Below, one piece after another: positions 55,940 through 64,000 of a stretch of 64,000 nucleotides of DNA. The stretch covers positions 62,001-126,000 of the forward strand of contig JBAZVN010000010.1 in NCBI GenBank assembly GCA_041660815.1. Reading direction: 5' to 3'. The translations under genes and the position numbers were made by a program. Below the pieces are notes generated by a model. That model did no database searches. It saw only the letters and a list, made by a program, of their open reading frames with translations, and was not told the DNA's origin. The DNA comes from PALSA-1006 sp041660815 (lineage in GTDB: Bacteria > Pseudomonadota > Gammaproteobacteria > Burkholderiales > Gallionellaceae). The first letter of the stretch is position 1. Each line of letters begins with the position of its first letter.

Positions 55940-57328
55940 TTAGATCGCTTTTGCGTTCTGCAAAAAGCGCGTCATGTGACGATCGGCCTTGGTGGCGTGG
56001 GAAGAAAACCAGTCGAGCAGGAGTAATTCAGTGCGGAACGATAGATAGCGCGGATCATCCGTCCCGGATAAGCTTCTTTTTTCCAGATCATGAAAATTTT
56101 CAATGAAACGTTTGTGCTCCAGCATGTGGCTTTCGCTGAACGGATACTTGGTTTCCTGCATCAGGTTTTCTTCAATAAGAAAAATATTTCTGGTGTGTTC
56201 ATTTAGGAATGCAAAAATATTCCGGAATCCAGAGGTATTGCCTTGTTTTACTTGTGAAATAAATTGATTGATTTGTTCCAGCAATTTGCGGTGGGCAACA
56301 TCCAGCGGTGCCAACCCGGTCAGGAAATCATCTTTCCAGGTTAGCCCGATATCCAGTTCGCCGGTGCTCAAGTGTTGTGCGGTGGCCTGATATTCGTAAC
56401 AACGCTCCAGATAAATATGCGCCGGGATATCGTTGGGCGCGAGCTCCACGCATTTTTTAAGCAATTCCATCGCGCGCGGAATTTCTTTCAGGTGATAAAA
56501 AGCGATGGCCTCATCGAACAGGGGTTGGCAGGCCAATTTGCTGCTGCGTAATTCAGCCGGATCATTGTCAAATACCTCGAAAACTGACAGCGGCTGGGAC
56601 TTTCCTTTCACGCGAATGCGATCCAGAAAACGAATATTGTATTTGCCCGGGTTGGGCAAATCGTAGAGGGTGTTTTGGCTGATGATGAGCGGAGCATGGT
56701 AAGTTTTGGTGGCTTCTTCCAGCCGTGCGGTGAGATTGACGGCATCGCCGATCACGGTACTGTCCATGCGATTAATCCCGCCCACGGTGCCAATCATCAC
56801 CATGCCGGTATTCAGCCCGATGCCGATTTGAATGGGAATGTAACCGGCGCGAACACGTCCCGCGTTGTAAAAATTTAATCGTTCCAGCATGGCGACTGCG
56901 CCACTCACCGCATCGTCCGCGCCATGTGCAAACAAGGCCATGATGGCATCGCCGATATATTTGTCGATGATGCCGCGATGTTTGCTGATCACCGGTTCCA
57001 TCTGGCTGAGATAGGAGTTGATGAACTCGAAATTTTCGGCGGGTGTCATCGATTCGGAGAGCGGGGTGAAGTCGCGAATGTCGGTAAACATAATCGTCAT
57101 TTTACGTTCGACCTGATCGCCCAGCTTAACGTCAACAATACTTTTTACTTCCAGAAGATTAAGCAGTTGATGGGGGACGAGACGCCCGTAGGCAATTTCA
57201 GTTTGTTGCAGCAGTGTTAACGCTTGTTGATGGGCGTGTATAACCTTGTGCAGAATATCCTGTACACCGTCAACATTGGGCGCAACAGACGATGCATCGG
57301 CGTCTGTTAATGGGCTTTCATCATTCAT
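55940..57328 (-). CDS. Class III adenylate cyclase fused to TPR-like and hemerythrin domains
   Basis: A 462-residue soluble protein. The cyclase domain (about 75-255) has metal Asp83 in MFTDIRDFT and Asp127 in DKYIGDAIMALF, Lys123 and Asp189 in the adenine-specifying positions, and VNLTARLEE. A TPR-like helical stretch covers about 262-318. Residues 328-458 form a bacteriohemerythrin: H346, H378 with E386/E387, HxxxH at 401-405, and H444-x4-D449, the full di-iron ligand set. The architecture implies cAMP output controlled by O2 or redox at the di-iron centre. No kinase or regulator is adjacent; the lone CNB protein is 2 kb away. Confidence 0.88.
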   Translation of the reverse strand: MNDESPLTDADASSVAPNVDGVQDILHKVIHAHQQALTLLQQTEIAYGRLVPHQLLNLLEVKSIVDVKLGDQVERKMTIMFTDIRDFTPLSESMTPAENFEFINSYLSQMEPVISKHRGIIDKYIGDAIMALFAHGADDAVSGAVAMLERLNFYNAGRVRAGYIPIQIGIGLNTGMVMIGTVGGINRMDSTVIGDAVNLTARLEEATKTYHAPLIISQNTLYDLPNPGKYNIRFLDRIRVKGKSQPLSVFEVFDNDPAELRSSKLACQPLFDEAIAFYHLKEIPRAMELLKKCVELAPNDIPAHIYLERCYEYQATAQHLSTGELDIGLTWKDDFLTGLAPLDVAHRKLLEQINQFISQVKQGNTSGFRNIFAFLNEHTRNIFLIEENLMQETKYPFSESHMLEHKRFIENFHDLEKRSLSGTDDPRYLSFRTELLLLDWFSSHATKADRHMTRFLQNAKAI

Positions 57329-57376
57329 GCGCCACTCCGAATATTCTTTTTACGAGGCACGGGGTGATATTTCCGG

Positions 57377-58042
57377 TTATGTTTGCAGGTATGGCAGGAG
57401 CTCAAGCGGCGCTGCGATAATGCCGCTAGCCTGCCATAAATCAAGATCTGTATTTGGTGCAATATAGCCGAATCCCGCGATAATTCCGCGCATATTGGCG
57501 GCATTGGCCGCATCCATGTCACGTTTGTCATCGCCCATGTAAATGCAATTTAACTCATTGATTTTTAAGATATTCTTTGCGTGCAATAACGGCATGGGAT
57601 GCGGTTTTGCATGGGCGCAAGTATCGCCACTGACCAGGCAGGCCGCGCGTGTTGCATAGCCCAAGGCCTGCATTAAAGGTATGGTAAACCGGTGCGGTTT
57701 GTTGGTGACAATCCCCCACGGCAAATTCCGCCGCTCGATTTCGTCGATTAATTCGGCCATGCCGGGAAAGAGTCGGGTGTGTTCGCAAATATGCGTGGCG
57801 TAAAAATCGAGAAATTGCTCGCGCAGCGCGGCAAAGCCGGGATCCGCTTCGGTGATGCCAAAACCTACGCCCAGTAAACCGGCAGAACCATGTGATGCTT
57901 GCGGACGCAGAATTTCCATCGGTAACGGGGGTAATTGATGTAAGCCGCGCACGTGATTAAGCGCGGCAGCCAAGTCGGGCGCGGTATCGGCAAAGGTGCC
58001 GTCGAGGTCAAACAGGACGGCTTCACACACAAAATTAGTCAC
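57377..58042 (-). CDS. gph: Phosphoglycolate phosphatase
   Basis: A 221-residue HAD-family hydrolase. Motif I is VLFDLDGTFADTAPDLAAAL, motif II lies in WGIVTNKP and motif III/IV in YMGDDKRDMDAANAANM. It follows ubiG with an eight-base overlap, as in many proteobacteria, and should dephosphorylate 2-phosphoglycolate from DNA repair or oxygenation. The common motif I reads DGTLxDT; here it is DGTFADT. Confidence 0.92.
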   Translation of the reverse strand: MTNFVCEAVLFDLDGTFADTAPDLAAALNHVRGLHQLPPLPMEILRPQASHGSAGLLGVGFGITEADPGFAALREQFLDFYATHICEHTRLFPGMAELIDEIERRNLPWGIVTNKPHRFTIPLMQALGYATRAACLVSGDTCAHAKPHPMPLLHAKNILKINELNCIYMGDDKRDMDAANAANMRGIIAGFGYIAPNTDLDLWQASGIIAAPLELLPYLQT

Positions 58043-58730
58043 GGCGGCAGGCCACCATGTAATTTACGTCGGTATCTTTGCCCAGTGAATACACTTTATT
58101 CAGCGGGTTGTAGCTCAGGCCGATGAGGTCATTGACGTTCAATTGGGTGTTGCGGCAATACTGCGCCAATTCGGAAGGCTTGATAAATTTGGCGTAATCG
58201 TGTGTGCCGCGCGGCAGCATGCCCAGTAGGTATTCCGCGCCGATGATCGCCAGCAGATAGGATTTTGGATTGCGATTCAAAGTTGAGAAAAATACGTGCC
58301 CCCCCGGCTTAACCAGAGTTGCACACGCGCGCACCACGCTTGCCGGATCGGGAACATGTTCCAGCATTTCCATGCAGGTAACCACGTCATATTGGCCGGG
58401 GCGTTCGGCAGCCAGGGCTTCCACTGCAATATTGCGGTATTCGACTTGTTTTCCGCTTTCCAACAGATGCAGTTTAGCCACTTGCAGGGGTTTTTCGCCC
58501 AGATCAATTCCCGTCACGATTGCGCCCAAGCCAGCCATGCTCTCGGATAAAATTCCGCCGCCGCAACCGACATCCAATACTGCTTTGCCGGAAATGGGAA
58601 CCATTTCATTGATGTATTTCAGGCGCAACGGATTAATTTCATGCAACGGTTTGAATTCGCTGTTGGCATCCCACCAGCGGTGGGCAAGCAGATTAAATTT
58701 CTCTATTTCAAGCAGATCGGCGTTGGACAT
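58035..58730 (-). CDS. ubiG: Ubiquinone O-methyltransferase (3-demethylubiquinol and 2-polyprenyl-6-hydroxyphenol)
   Basis: A 231-residue SAM methyltransferase for two O-methylation steps of ubiquinone synthesis. Motif I is VLDVGCGGGILSESMAGLG, motif II is DVVTCMEMLEHVPDP, and the UbiG-specific start FNLLAHRWWDANSEFKPLHE is present. It is the first gene of the ubiG-gph pair. Confidence 0.95.
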   Translation of the reverse strand: MSNADLLEIEKFNLLAHRWWDANSEFKPLHEINPLRLKYINEMVPISGKAVLDVGCGGGILSESMAGLGAIVTGIDLGEKPLQVAKLHLLESGKQVEYRNIAVEALAAERPGQYDVVTCMEMLEHVPDPASVVRACATLVKPGGHVFFSTLNRNPKSYLLAIIGAEYLLGMLPRGTHDYAKFIKPSELAQYCRNTQLNVNDLIGLSYNPLNKVYSLGKDTDVNYMVACRRD

Positions 58731-58830
58731 GGCGGTTATTTATATTTATAGGTTAGGCAGACAATGTAACAAATTGGGGCAAGTAGCAAAAGCCAGTGGA
58801 TACAAATTTATTTTAAAAACAACAAACTAA

Positions 58831-58960
58831 GCCACAGAGATCACAGAGGACACAGAGAAAACCAAAGCAGCTCTTGGTTTATTATATTTGCCCAACAGGC
58901 GAAGAGAAAATCGACTGTGAATTTTTGTTTCTCCTCCGTGGGCTCTGTGTTCTCTGTGGC
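58831..58960. repeat. Inverted repeat element with CACAGAG motifs
   Basis: The left arm GCCACAGAGATCACAGAGG returns inverted at the right end as GGCTCTGTGTTCTCTGTGGC. The arms contain tandem CACAGAG units and enclose about 90 bp with no coding potential. Such CACAGAGnnCACAGAG palindromes are dispersed in several bacterial genomes. It fills the middle of the 435-bp ubiG-recO gap; the rest of the gap holds nothing recognised beyond a probable recO promoter region. Confidence 0.72.
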
Positions 58961-59165
58961 AAATGCTTTCTCTTGATTTGTGAATTTTACACAATTTTAG
59001 AGGCGCCCTCGGGGCAACTTTATGGAATAATCGCGCAATGCGCAGCATGCTTCATAATAAATAAACCGGCCTGGACTCATTCCGCAAATATTCGCCAAGT
59101 TGATACGCTTCTGTACTGATAAAACTCCCGACCTGAAATGAACCTGATTGTCTTGAAAATTTCCA

Positions 59166-59897
59166 ATGAATTCAAGTAGTAAGAATAGAATCCAAGACGA
59201 ACCTGCGTTTGTGTTGCACAATTATCCATTCCGCGAGACCAGTTTGGTGCTGGAAATATTTAGCCGCCAATACGGTCGCGTTCCTTTGGTGGCAAGAGGG
59301 GCAAGACGCCCTAAATCCGCAATGCGCGGATTGTTGATGAGTTTTCAACCCTTGGAATTAAGTTGGTTTGGTAAAAATGAATTGCGCACTTTGCACAGTG
59401 CGGAGTGGCAGGGCGGGCAGCCGCAGCTTCAGGGAACCGCGCTGATGTGCGGATTTTATTTGAACGAGTTACTGCTTAATTTAACCGCACGGGATGACCC
59501 GCATGAGCAGTTGTTCGATTATTATCGGCACACCTTGCAGCGCTTGGTCCATGAAGAAGATCACGCGGCTACTTTGCGCTGCTTTGAAAAACATCTGCTG
59601 CAAGAATTGGGCTATGCCTTACTACTGGAGCGCGAGGCGCTAAGTGGCAAAGCCATTGATGCAGGCGAACAATACCGTTATATTTTGGAGCGCGGTGCGG
59701 TGTTGGACGAGGCCGGTGTCGGGCAGGGTTTGCCGGTTGCCGGACAGACTTTGTTGGATATCGCGGCGGACGATTACACTAATCTTAATAGTGCAAGGCA
59801 GGGCAAGCAGCTCATGCGTATGCTGTTGAACCACCATTTGGGCGGCGTTGTATTGCATACCCGGGAATTGATAAAGGATTTGAAAAAATATGATTAA
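59166..59897 (+). CDS. recO: DNA repair protein RecO
   Basis: A 243-residue RecO with an N-terminal OB fold (FVLHNYPFRETSLVLEIFSR, PLVARGARRPKSAMRGLL) and a helical C-terminal domain. It loads RecA onto SSB-coated DNA with RecR. It overlaps pdxJ by eight bases. It heads the recO-pdxJ-acpS-nagZ cluster. Confidence 0.94.
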   Translation: MNSSSKNRIQDEPAFVLHNYPFRETSLVLEIFSRQYGRVPLVARGARRPKSAMRGLLMSFQPLELSWFGKNELRTLHSAEWQGGQPQLQGTALMCGFYLNELLLNLTARDDPHEQLFDYYRHTLQRLVHEEDHAATLRCFEKHLLQELGYALLLEREALSGKAIDAGEQYRYILERGAVLDEAGVGQGLPVAGQTLLDIAADDYTNLNSARQGKQLMRMLLNHHLGGVVLHTRELIKDLKKYD

Positions 59898-60624
59898 GCT
59901 TGGATTGAATATTGACCATGTTGCCACCTTGCGCCAGGCGCGCGGAGCCCGTTATCCCAATCTGGTTCGCGCAGCGCTAGTCTGCGAAGAGGCGGGCGCG
60001 GATGCAATTACCATTCATCTGCGCGAAGATCGTCGCCACATTCAGGATGCCGATGTGGCGGTGTTGCGCGGTATGCTGCAAACGCGCATGAATCTGGAAT
60101 GCGCGGTGACCGAAGAGATGATCAATTTGGCGTTAAAAACCAAACCGCATGACATTTGTCTGGTTCCGGAAAAACGCGAAGAGTTGACCACCGAAGGCGG
60201 TTTGGATGTGGTGAAATATTTTGCGGAAGTGCAACGCGCCACACAACGCTGCAGTGATGCGGGCATTCGCGTTTCCCTGTTTATCGACGCGGACGAACGG
60301 CAACTGGATGCCGCCGCAAAAGCCGGTGCGCCGGTGGTGGAAATTCATACCGGAAAATATGCCGATGCCGATAGCGTGCCCGAACGGGCCGCAGAATTGG
60401 CACGTATCCGGCATGCCGTTGATTACGCACACTCGTTGGGGCTACAAGTGAATGCCGGTCATGGTTTAAATTATCATAATGTGCAACCTATTGTTTTAAT
60501 TGACTATATTGAAGAGCTAAATATCGGGCATGCCATCATTGCCGAAGCAGTGTTCATTGGCTTGGAGCAGGCGGTTAAAAATATGAAGTGTTTGCTTAAT
60601 CCGGGTTATGGACGCAACGCATGA
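59890..60624 (+). CDS. pdxJ: Pyridoxine 5'-phosphate synthase
   Basis: A 244-residue TIM-barrel enzyme joining 1-deoxyxylulose 5-phosphate and 3-amino-2-oxopropyl phosphate in vitamin B6 synthesis. GLNIDHVATLRQARGARYPN, ITIHLREDRRHIQDAD, DICLVPEKREELTTEGG and VNAGHGLNYHNV are the PdxJ hallmarks. It overlaps recO (eight bases) and acpS (four bases). Confidence 0.96.
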   Translation: MIKLGLNIDHVATLRQARGARYPNLVRAALVCEEAGADAITIHLREDRRHIQDADVAVLRGMLQTRMNLECAVTEEMINLALKTKPHDICLVPEKREELTTEGGLDVVKYFAEVQRATQRCSDAGIRVSLFIDADERQLDAAAKAGAPVVEIHTGKYADADSVPERAAELARIRHAVDYAHSLGLQVNAGHGLNYHNVQPIVLIDYIEELNIGHAIIAEAVFIGLEQAVKNMKCLLNPGYGRNA

Positions 60625-61004
60625 TTGCGGGTATCGGTACCGACATCGTCAGTGTAGTGCGCATCGAGGCTGCGCTGGCGCGACACGGTGCCGCATTTGC
60701 CCGTAAAATTTTGAGCGCGGATGAGCTTCTGGAATATGCCACTCAGGCGCAACCGGCGCGCTTTTTGAGCAAACGTTTTGCCGCCAAGGAAGCGTTTGCC
60801 AAGGCGACCGGCCACGGCTTGAGACATCCGGTTTCCTTGCATAACATTACGGTGAGCCATGATGAATTGGGTAAGCCGGTATTTGTGTTTGCGCCAGAGC
60901 TGGCAGAATTTATGCAAAAATCAGGGCTAACAAAGCATCATCTAAGCATCAGTGATGAGCGCGATACTGCGGTGGCATTTGTAGTTTTGGAAGGAGAAAA
61001 TTAA
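60621..61004 (+). CDS. acpS: Holo-[acyl-carrier-protein] synthase
   Basis: A 127-residue phosphopantetheinyl transferase that activates ACP from CoA. GIGTDIVSVVRIEAAL carries the metal Asp, and RFLSKRFAAKEAFAKATG the Glu and Lys. It overlaps pdxJ by four bases and shares one base with nagZ (TAATG). Confidence 0.95.
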   Translation: MIAGIGTDIVSVVRIEAALARHGAAFARKILSADELLEYATQAQPARFLSKRFAAKEAFAKATGHGLRHPVSLHNITVSHDELGKPVFVFAPELAEFMQKSGLTKHHLSISDERDTAVAFVVLEGEN

Positions 61005-62053
61005 TGGGAATCGGTCCGGTAATGCTGGATGTGGCGGGCAAATCGCTCACGCCGGAAGATGAAAAGCGCTTGAGTCATCCGCTGGTAGGCGGAGTTATTC
61101 TTTTTGCGCGCAATTATGAGTCGCCCAGTCAACTGGCCGAACTCACTGCCAGTATTCGGGCGCTGCGCGCGCCGCCGTTGTTGATTTCGGTAGATCATGA
61201 AGGCGGGCGCGTGCAGCGTTTTCGTGAAGGTTTTACCAAAATTCCGCCCATGCGCGAATTGGGAAAAATTTGGGATACGCATGCCAAACGCGCCAAGCAT
61301 TTGGCTGAGCAGGTCGGCTGGATATTGGCGGCTGAACTGCGCGCGTACGGTGTCGATTTTAGTTATACGCCGGTGTTGGATGTGGACTATGGCAGCAGCG
61401 GCGTCATTGGCGATCGTGCTTTTCATGCCAATCCGCAAGCGATTGCCGAATTGGCGCACAGTTTAATGTTGGGTATGAAAAAAGCCGGAATGGCGACGGT
61501 CGGCAAGCATTTTCCCGGGCATGGTTTTGTGCGCGCCGATTCGCATTTGGAGATCCCGGTGGATGAACGCAGTTTCGTGGATATTGAATTATGCGACTTG
61601 GTTCCGTTTCGCCAGATGGTGGATTTTGGACTGAGTGCAGTGATGCCCGCACATGTGATTTATCCGCAAGTGGATGCGCGTCCGGCAGGATTTTCCAAGG
61701 TGTGGCTGAAAGATATTTTGCGCGGTTCGCTGGGTTTTGAAGGGTGTATTTTTAGTGATGATTTGAGCATGGAAGGCGCGACTGTTGCCGGTGGCATTGT
61801 GCAAAGAGCGGAAGCGGCACTGAATGCCGGATGCGATATGGTCCTGGTATGCAACAAGCCGGAATCTGCGGATGAATTATTGCATGGCTTGAAATGGGAA
61901 ATGTCGGCCACCAGCAAAGCCAGATTGGCGCATATGCGCGGTCGACATCATGCGGAAACGCTGGTGCATTTGCACGAAAGCGCGGAATTCGTTAAAGCAT
62001 TGCATGAGATTTCAGCTATCGGCAGTAGCAGTGGAGACCTTGCATTAGTATAA
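61004..62053 (+). CDS. nagZ: Beta-N-acetylhexosaminidase
   Basis: A 349-residue family-3 glycoside hydrolase that removes GlcNAc from anhydro-muropeptides in cell-wall recycling. SVDHEGGRVQRFREGFTKIP, VGKHFPGHGFVRADSHLEIP (catalytic His loop) and FSDDLSMEGATVAGG (nucleophile Asp) are conserved. It ends the recO-pdxJ-acpS-nagZ cluster. Confidence 0.95.
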   Translation: MGIGPVMLDVAGKSLTPEDEKRLSHPLVGGVILFARNYESPSQLAELTASIRALRAPPLLISVDHEGGRVQRFREGFTKIPPMRELGKIWDTHAKRAKHLAEQVGWILAAELRAYGVDFSYTPVLDVDYGSSGVIGDRAFHANPQAIAELAHSLMLGMKKAGMATVGKHFPGHGFVRADSHLEIPVDERSFVDIELCDLVPFRQMVDFGLSAVMPAHVIYPQVDARPAGFSKVWLKDILRGSLGFEGCIFSDDLSMEGATVAGGIVQRAEAALNAGCDMVLVCNKPESADELLHGLKWEMSATSKARLAHMRGRHHAETLVHLHESAEFVKALHEISAIGSSSGDLALV

Positions 62054-62087
62054 TTTTCGGCTTAAAGCCTATGAGATCGGTATTGAT

Positions 62088-63239
62088 ATGATGAGTGAAT
62101 TGCAAATTGGGTTGTTGGGCATCGGCGTGATCGTGGTGATCGGGGTGTATGGCTATGGATTCTGGCAACAACGGCAATATCGCGGAAAATTTGCCGCAAC
62201 CTTTAAGACTGAAAATGAGGATGCCCTATATCGATCCGCTCCCGAATATCGGCCCGTTCCCGAAATAAAAAATGAGGCTGCGGAATTGATCGAGGAAGAA
62301 GTTGCCCAGATTGAACATGTTGTGCAGCTTGAAAATGTTGTACAAAATGAACCTGTTACCCAGATTGAACAGCTTGAGCCGCAGCCGGAATCACATACTT
62401 CGGGTGAGATTGATAAGCAGAATTTTCTGGATGAAACGATGGATTATATGGTTTCAATAACCCCGAAAAGTCCGCTGGGTAGTGATGCACTTGCGCCGTT
62501 GTGGGGCTTGCGTTTTGATTTTGGTAAGCGGGTTTATGCGTGCGGTTTAAATACGCGCACCCGGCGCTGGGAACGGCTGATTCCCGAGAGCAATCCGTCA
62601 TACAGTGTGTTTAATATTGGCTTGCAACTGGCGGATCGTTCCGGGGTGGTGAGTCAAATTCGCATGACCGATTTTTGCGAAGTACTTCGTGAAATAGCGG
62701 AAAAAATTCAGGCGGAAATTGTGATGCCCGATATGTCAGAAGCGATCAAAAAAGCCTATAAACTTGACGAGTTTTGCGCTGAAGTCGATCAAATGATCGG
62801 ACTGAATATTTTACTGGGGGCAGAGCGGCATATATTTGGCAGTGAGGTAGCGCAGTTGGCCGAACAGCAGGGGATGGCGCTGCAGGCAGATGGCACGTTC
62901 CATCTCATTGATGCGCAGGGACAGACCCGCTTCAGTTTGTCCAGCATGGATGGTGCTTTGTTCCAACATCACACATTGACGCAAATGCGCCTGCAGGGGC
63001 TTACTTTATTGCTGGATGTGCCGCGCGTAACGCATCCGACAGAACAGTTTGATGCGATGGCCGCTTCAGCCCAAAAGCTGGCAGATGAGTTGAACGCCAG
63101 CGTAGTGGACGACCATCGTGTTGCGCTAAGTGCGGCGGCACTCACCCATATTCACGAACAAGTTGCCGCGCTGGAAGCACGCATGCTGGCTGGAAATATT
63201 ATTCCGGGAAGTGTCCAAGCGTTGCGCTTGTTTTCATAA
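62088..63239 (+). CDS. zipA: Cell division protein ZipA-like (C-terminal FtsZ-binding domain)
   Basis: A 383-residue membrane-anchored protein. An N-terminal TM helix (LQIGLLGIGVIVVIGVYGYG) is followed by an acidic linker with repeats of the form EHVVQLENVVQNEPV, then a C-terminal ZipA domain ending near the stop. It tethers FtsZ to the membrane. ligA starts on the next base after its stop, the usual zipA-ligA order. Divergent from E. coli ZipA, so support is moderate. Confidence 0.82.
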   Translation: MMSELQIGLLGIGVIVVIGVYGYGFWQQRQYRGKFAATFKTENEDALYRSAPEYRPVPEIKNEAAELIEEEVAQIEHVVQLENVVQNEPVTQIEQLEPQPESHTSGEIDKQNFLDETMDYMVSITPKSPLGSDALAPLWGLRFDFGKRVYACGLNTRTRRWERLIPESNPSYSVFNIGLQLADRSGVVSQIRMTDFCEVLREIAEKIQAEIVMPDMSEAIKKAYKLDEFCAEVDQMIGLNILLGAERHIFGSEVAQLAEQQGMALQADGTFHLIDAQGQTRFSLSSMDGALFQHHTLTQMRLQGLTLLLDVPRVTHPTEQFDAMAASAQKLADELNASVVDDHRVALSAAALTHIHEQVAALEARMLAGNIIPGSVQALRLFS

Positions 63240-64000
63240 ATGGATATCCAGCAGCGAATAGCGTTGTTGCGTGCCGAGCTGGAAAAGCATGGACACGCCT
63301 ATTATGTGTTGGATGCGCCGACTATTCCCGACGCGGAATATGACAAGCTGTTTCGCGAGTTGCAAGCCTTGGAAGCACAACATCCCGAATTCCTCATCCC
63401 GGATTCCCCCACGCAACGTGTGGGCGGCAAAGTGTTGGAGGGTTTTGTGCCGGTGCGTCATGCCGTGCCGATGTTATCCATTCGCACCGAGACCGATACC
63501 GAGTCCAGCGGTGCCATTAATTTTGATACGCGGGTGCGCAATGCGCTGGGATCATCCCAAGCCGGGATTGAATACGCCTGCGAATTAAAGTTTGACGGAC
63601 TCGCCATTAATTTGCGTTACGAAAATGGCGTGTTAGTGCAGGCAGCCACACGCGGTGACGGCGAGACTGGTGAAGACGTCACGCAAAATATTCGTACCAT
63701 TCACAGCATTCCGTTGCGCCTGAAAAATTGTAATGCCCAGGTGCTGGAAGTGCGCGGTGAAGTTTTTATGGGGCGTAAGGATTTTGAACGTTACAACGCC
63801 AAGCAGCGTGCCTTGAATTTGCCCACCTTGGTTAATCCGCGCAATGCTGCTGCCGGTGGTATGCGCCAGCTTGATCCGGCACTTGCGGCAAAACGTTGCC
63901 TATCATTTTTTGCCTATGGCTTGGGCGAGGTAGTTGGCTGGTCTATACCCGGCACGCACAGCGCTGTTCTGGATGCCTTGGCTGTGCAGGGTTTTCCGGT
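63240..64000 (+). CDS. ligA: NAD-dependent DNA ligase (partial, C-terminus outside window)
   Basis: An open frame from the ATG at 63240 runs off the right edge after about 253 residues. The N-terminal Ia domain (HAYYVLDAPTIPDAEYDKLF), DSPTQRVGGKV and the adenylated Lys motif CELKFDGLAINL identify LigA. The family is about 670 residues. It joins Okazaki fragments using NAD. It follows zipA with no gap. Confidence 0.96.
   Translation, partial: MDIQQRIALLRAELEKHGHAYYVLDAPTIPDAEYDKLFRELQALEAQHPEFLIPDSPTQRVGGKVLEGFVPVRHAVPMLSIRTETDTESSGAINFDTRVRNALGSSQAGIEYACELKFDGLAINLRYENGVLVQAATRGDGETGEDVTQNIRTIHSIPLRLKNCNAQVLEVRGEVFMGRKDFERYNAKQRALNLPTLVNPRNAAAGGMRQLDPALAAKRCLSFFAYGLGEVVGWSIPGTHSAVLDALAVQGFP

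Overview
The window reads as a chromosomal segment of a betaproteobacterium, most likely of the Nitrosomonadales (Gallionellaceae-like). The support is gene order and content: glnE-ilvE-zinc finger-waaF, recO-pdxJ-acpS-nagZ, zipA-ligA, a gloB-yafS-rnhA-dnaQ block, a FadR-like set of housekeeping neighbours, plus a HiPIP and a ferritin-like protein of the encapsulated-ferritin type that would suit an iron-rich lifestyle. The organism is inferred from memory of such neighbourhoods, not from a search. Base composition is moderate, with AT-rich intergenic stretches, and no tRNA, rRNA or CRISPR array was seen.

Layout. 1-19.97 kb is ordinary core genome: dapA (cut by the left edge), gloB, a YafS-like methyltransferase, rnhA-dnaQ-flavoprotein (overlapping genes), a single-domain response regulator, phosphomannomutase/phosphoglucomutase, waaF, a zf-CHCC protein, ilvE, glnE, the giant AsmA-like YhdP, a nitrilase-family amidase, tldD and selO. 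A near-palindromic MITE-like repeat lies between the mutase and waaF.

20-31.4 kb mixes core metabolism (acnA, pgm) with envelope and redox genes: two paralogous FecR-domain proteins with no FecI partner, a small outer-membrane beta-barrel, a di-heme cytochrome c, an EncFtn-like ferritin with no encapsulin, an alpha/beta hydrolase and a Tat-exported HiPIP that probably starts with CTG. It ends in a graveyard of two transposase fragments and a REP hairpin.

31.5-44.2 kb is dominated by signalling. Two separate loci each pair a solitary periplasmic binding protein with a membrane GGDEF-EAL protein. Between them are recQ, a Phd/PIN toxin-antitoxin pair with a clear palindromic operator, and an orphan methyltransferase-like gene. 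ettA closes the region.

44.2-55.9 kb is the accessory part: a second PIN toxin-antitoxin pair, a three-gene cassette (unknown two-TM protein, phytochelatin-synthase-like protease, lipocalin) bracketed by short inverted repeats, dinD, a lone HTH antitoxin-like gene, a shortened DUF2442 gene, SRPBCC and monooxygenase-like small proteins, an ICMT-like membrane protein, a DUF4389 protein, an exported thioredoxin-MsrB fusion, a PhoX-like DUF839 protein, a lone cyclic-nucleotide-binding domain, an NlpC/P60 protein and small DUF genes.

55.9-64 kb returns to core: a cyclase-hemerythrin fusion, ubiG-gph, a long inverted repeat element, recO-pdxJ-acpS-nagZ and zipA-ligA (ligA cut by the right edge). 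The strongest candidates for something new are the encapsulin-less EncFtn next to the di-heme cytochrome, the cyclase-hemerythrin oxygen/redox sensor, the repeated binding-protein/GGDEF-EAL pairing, and the cassette bounded by inverted repeats.
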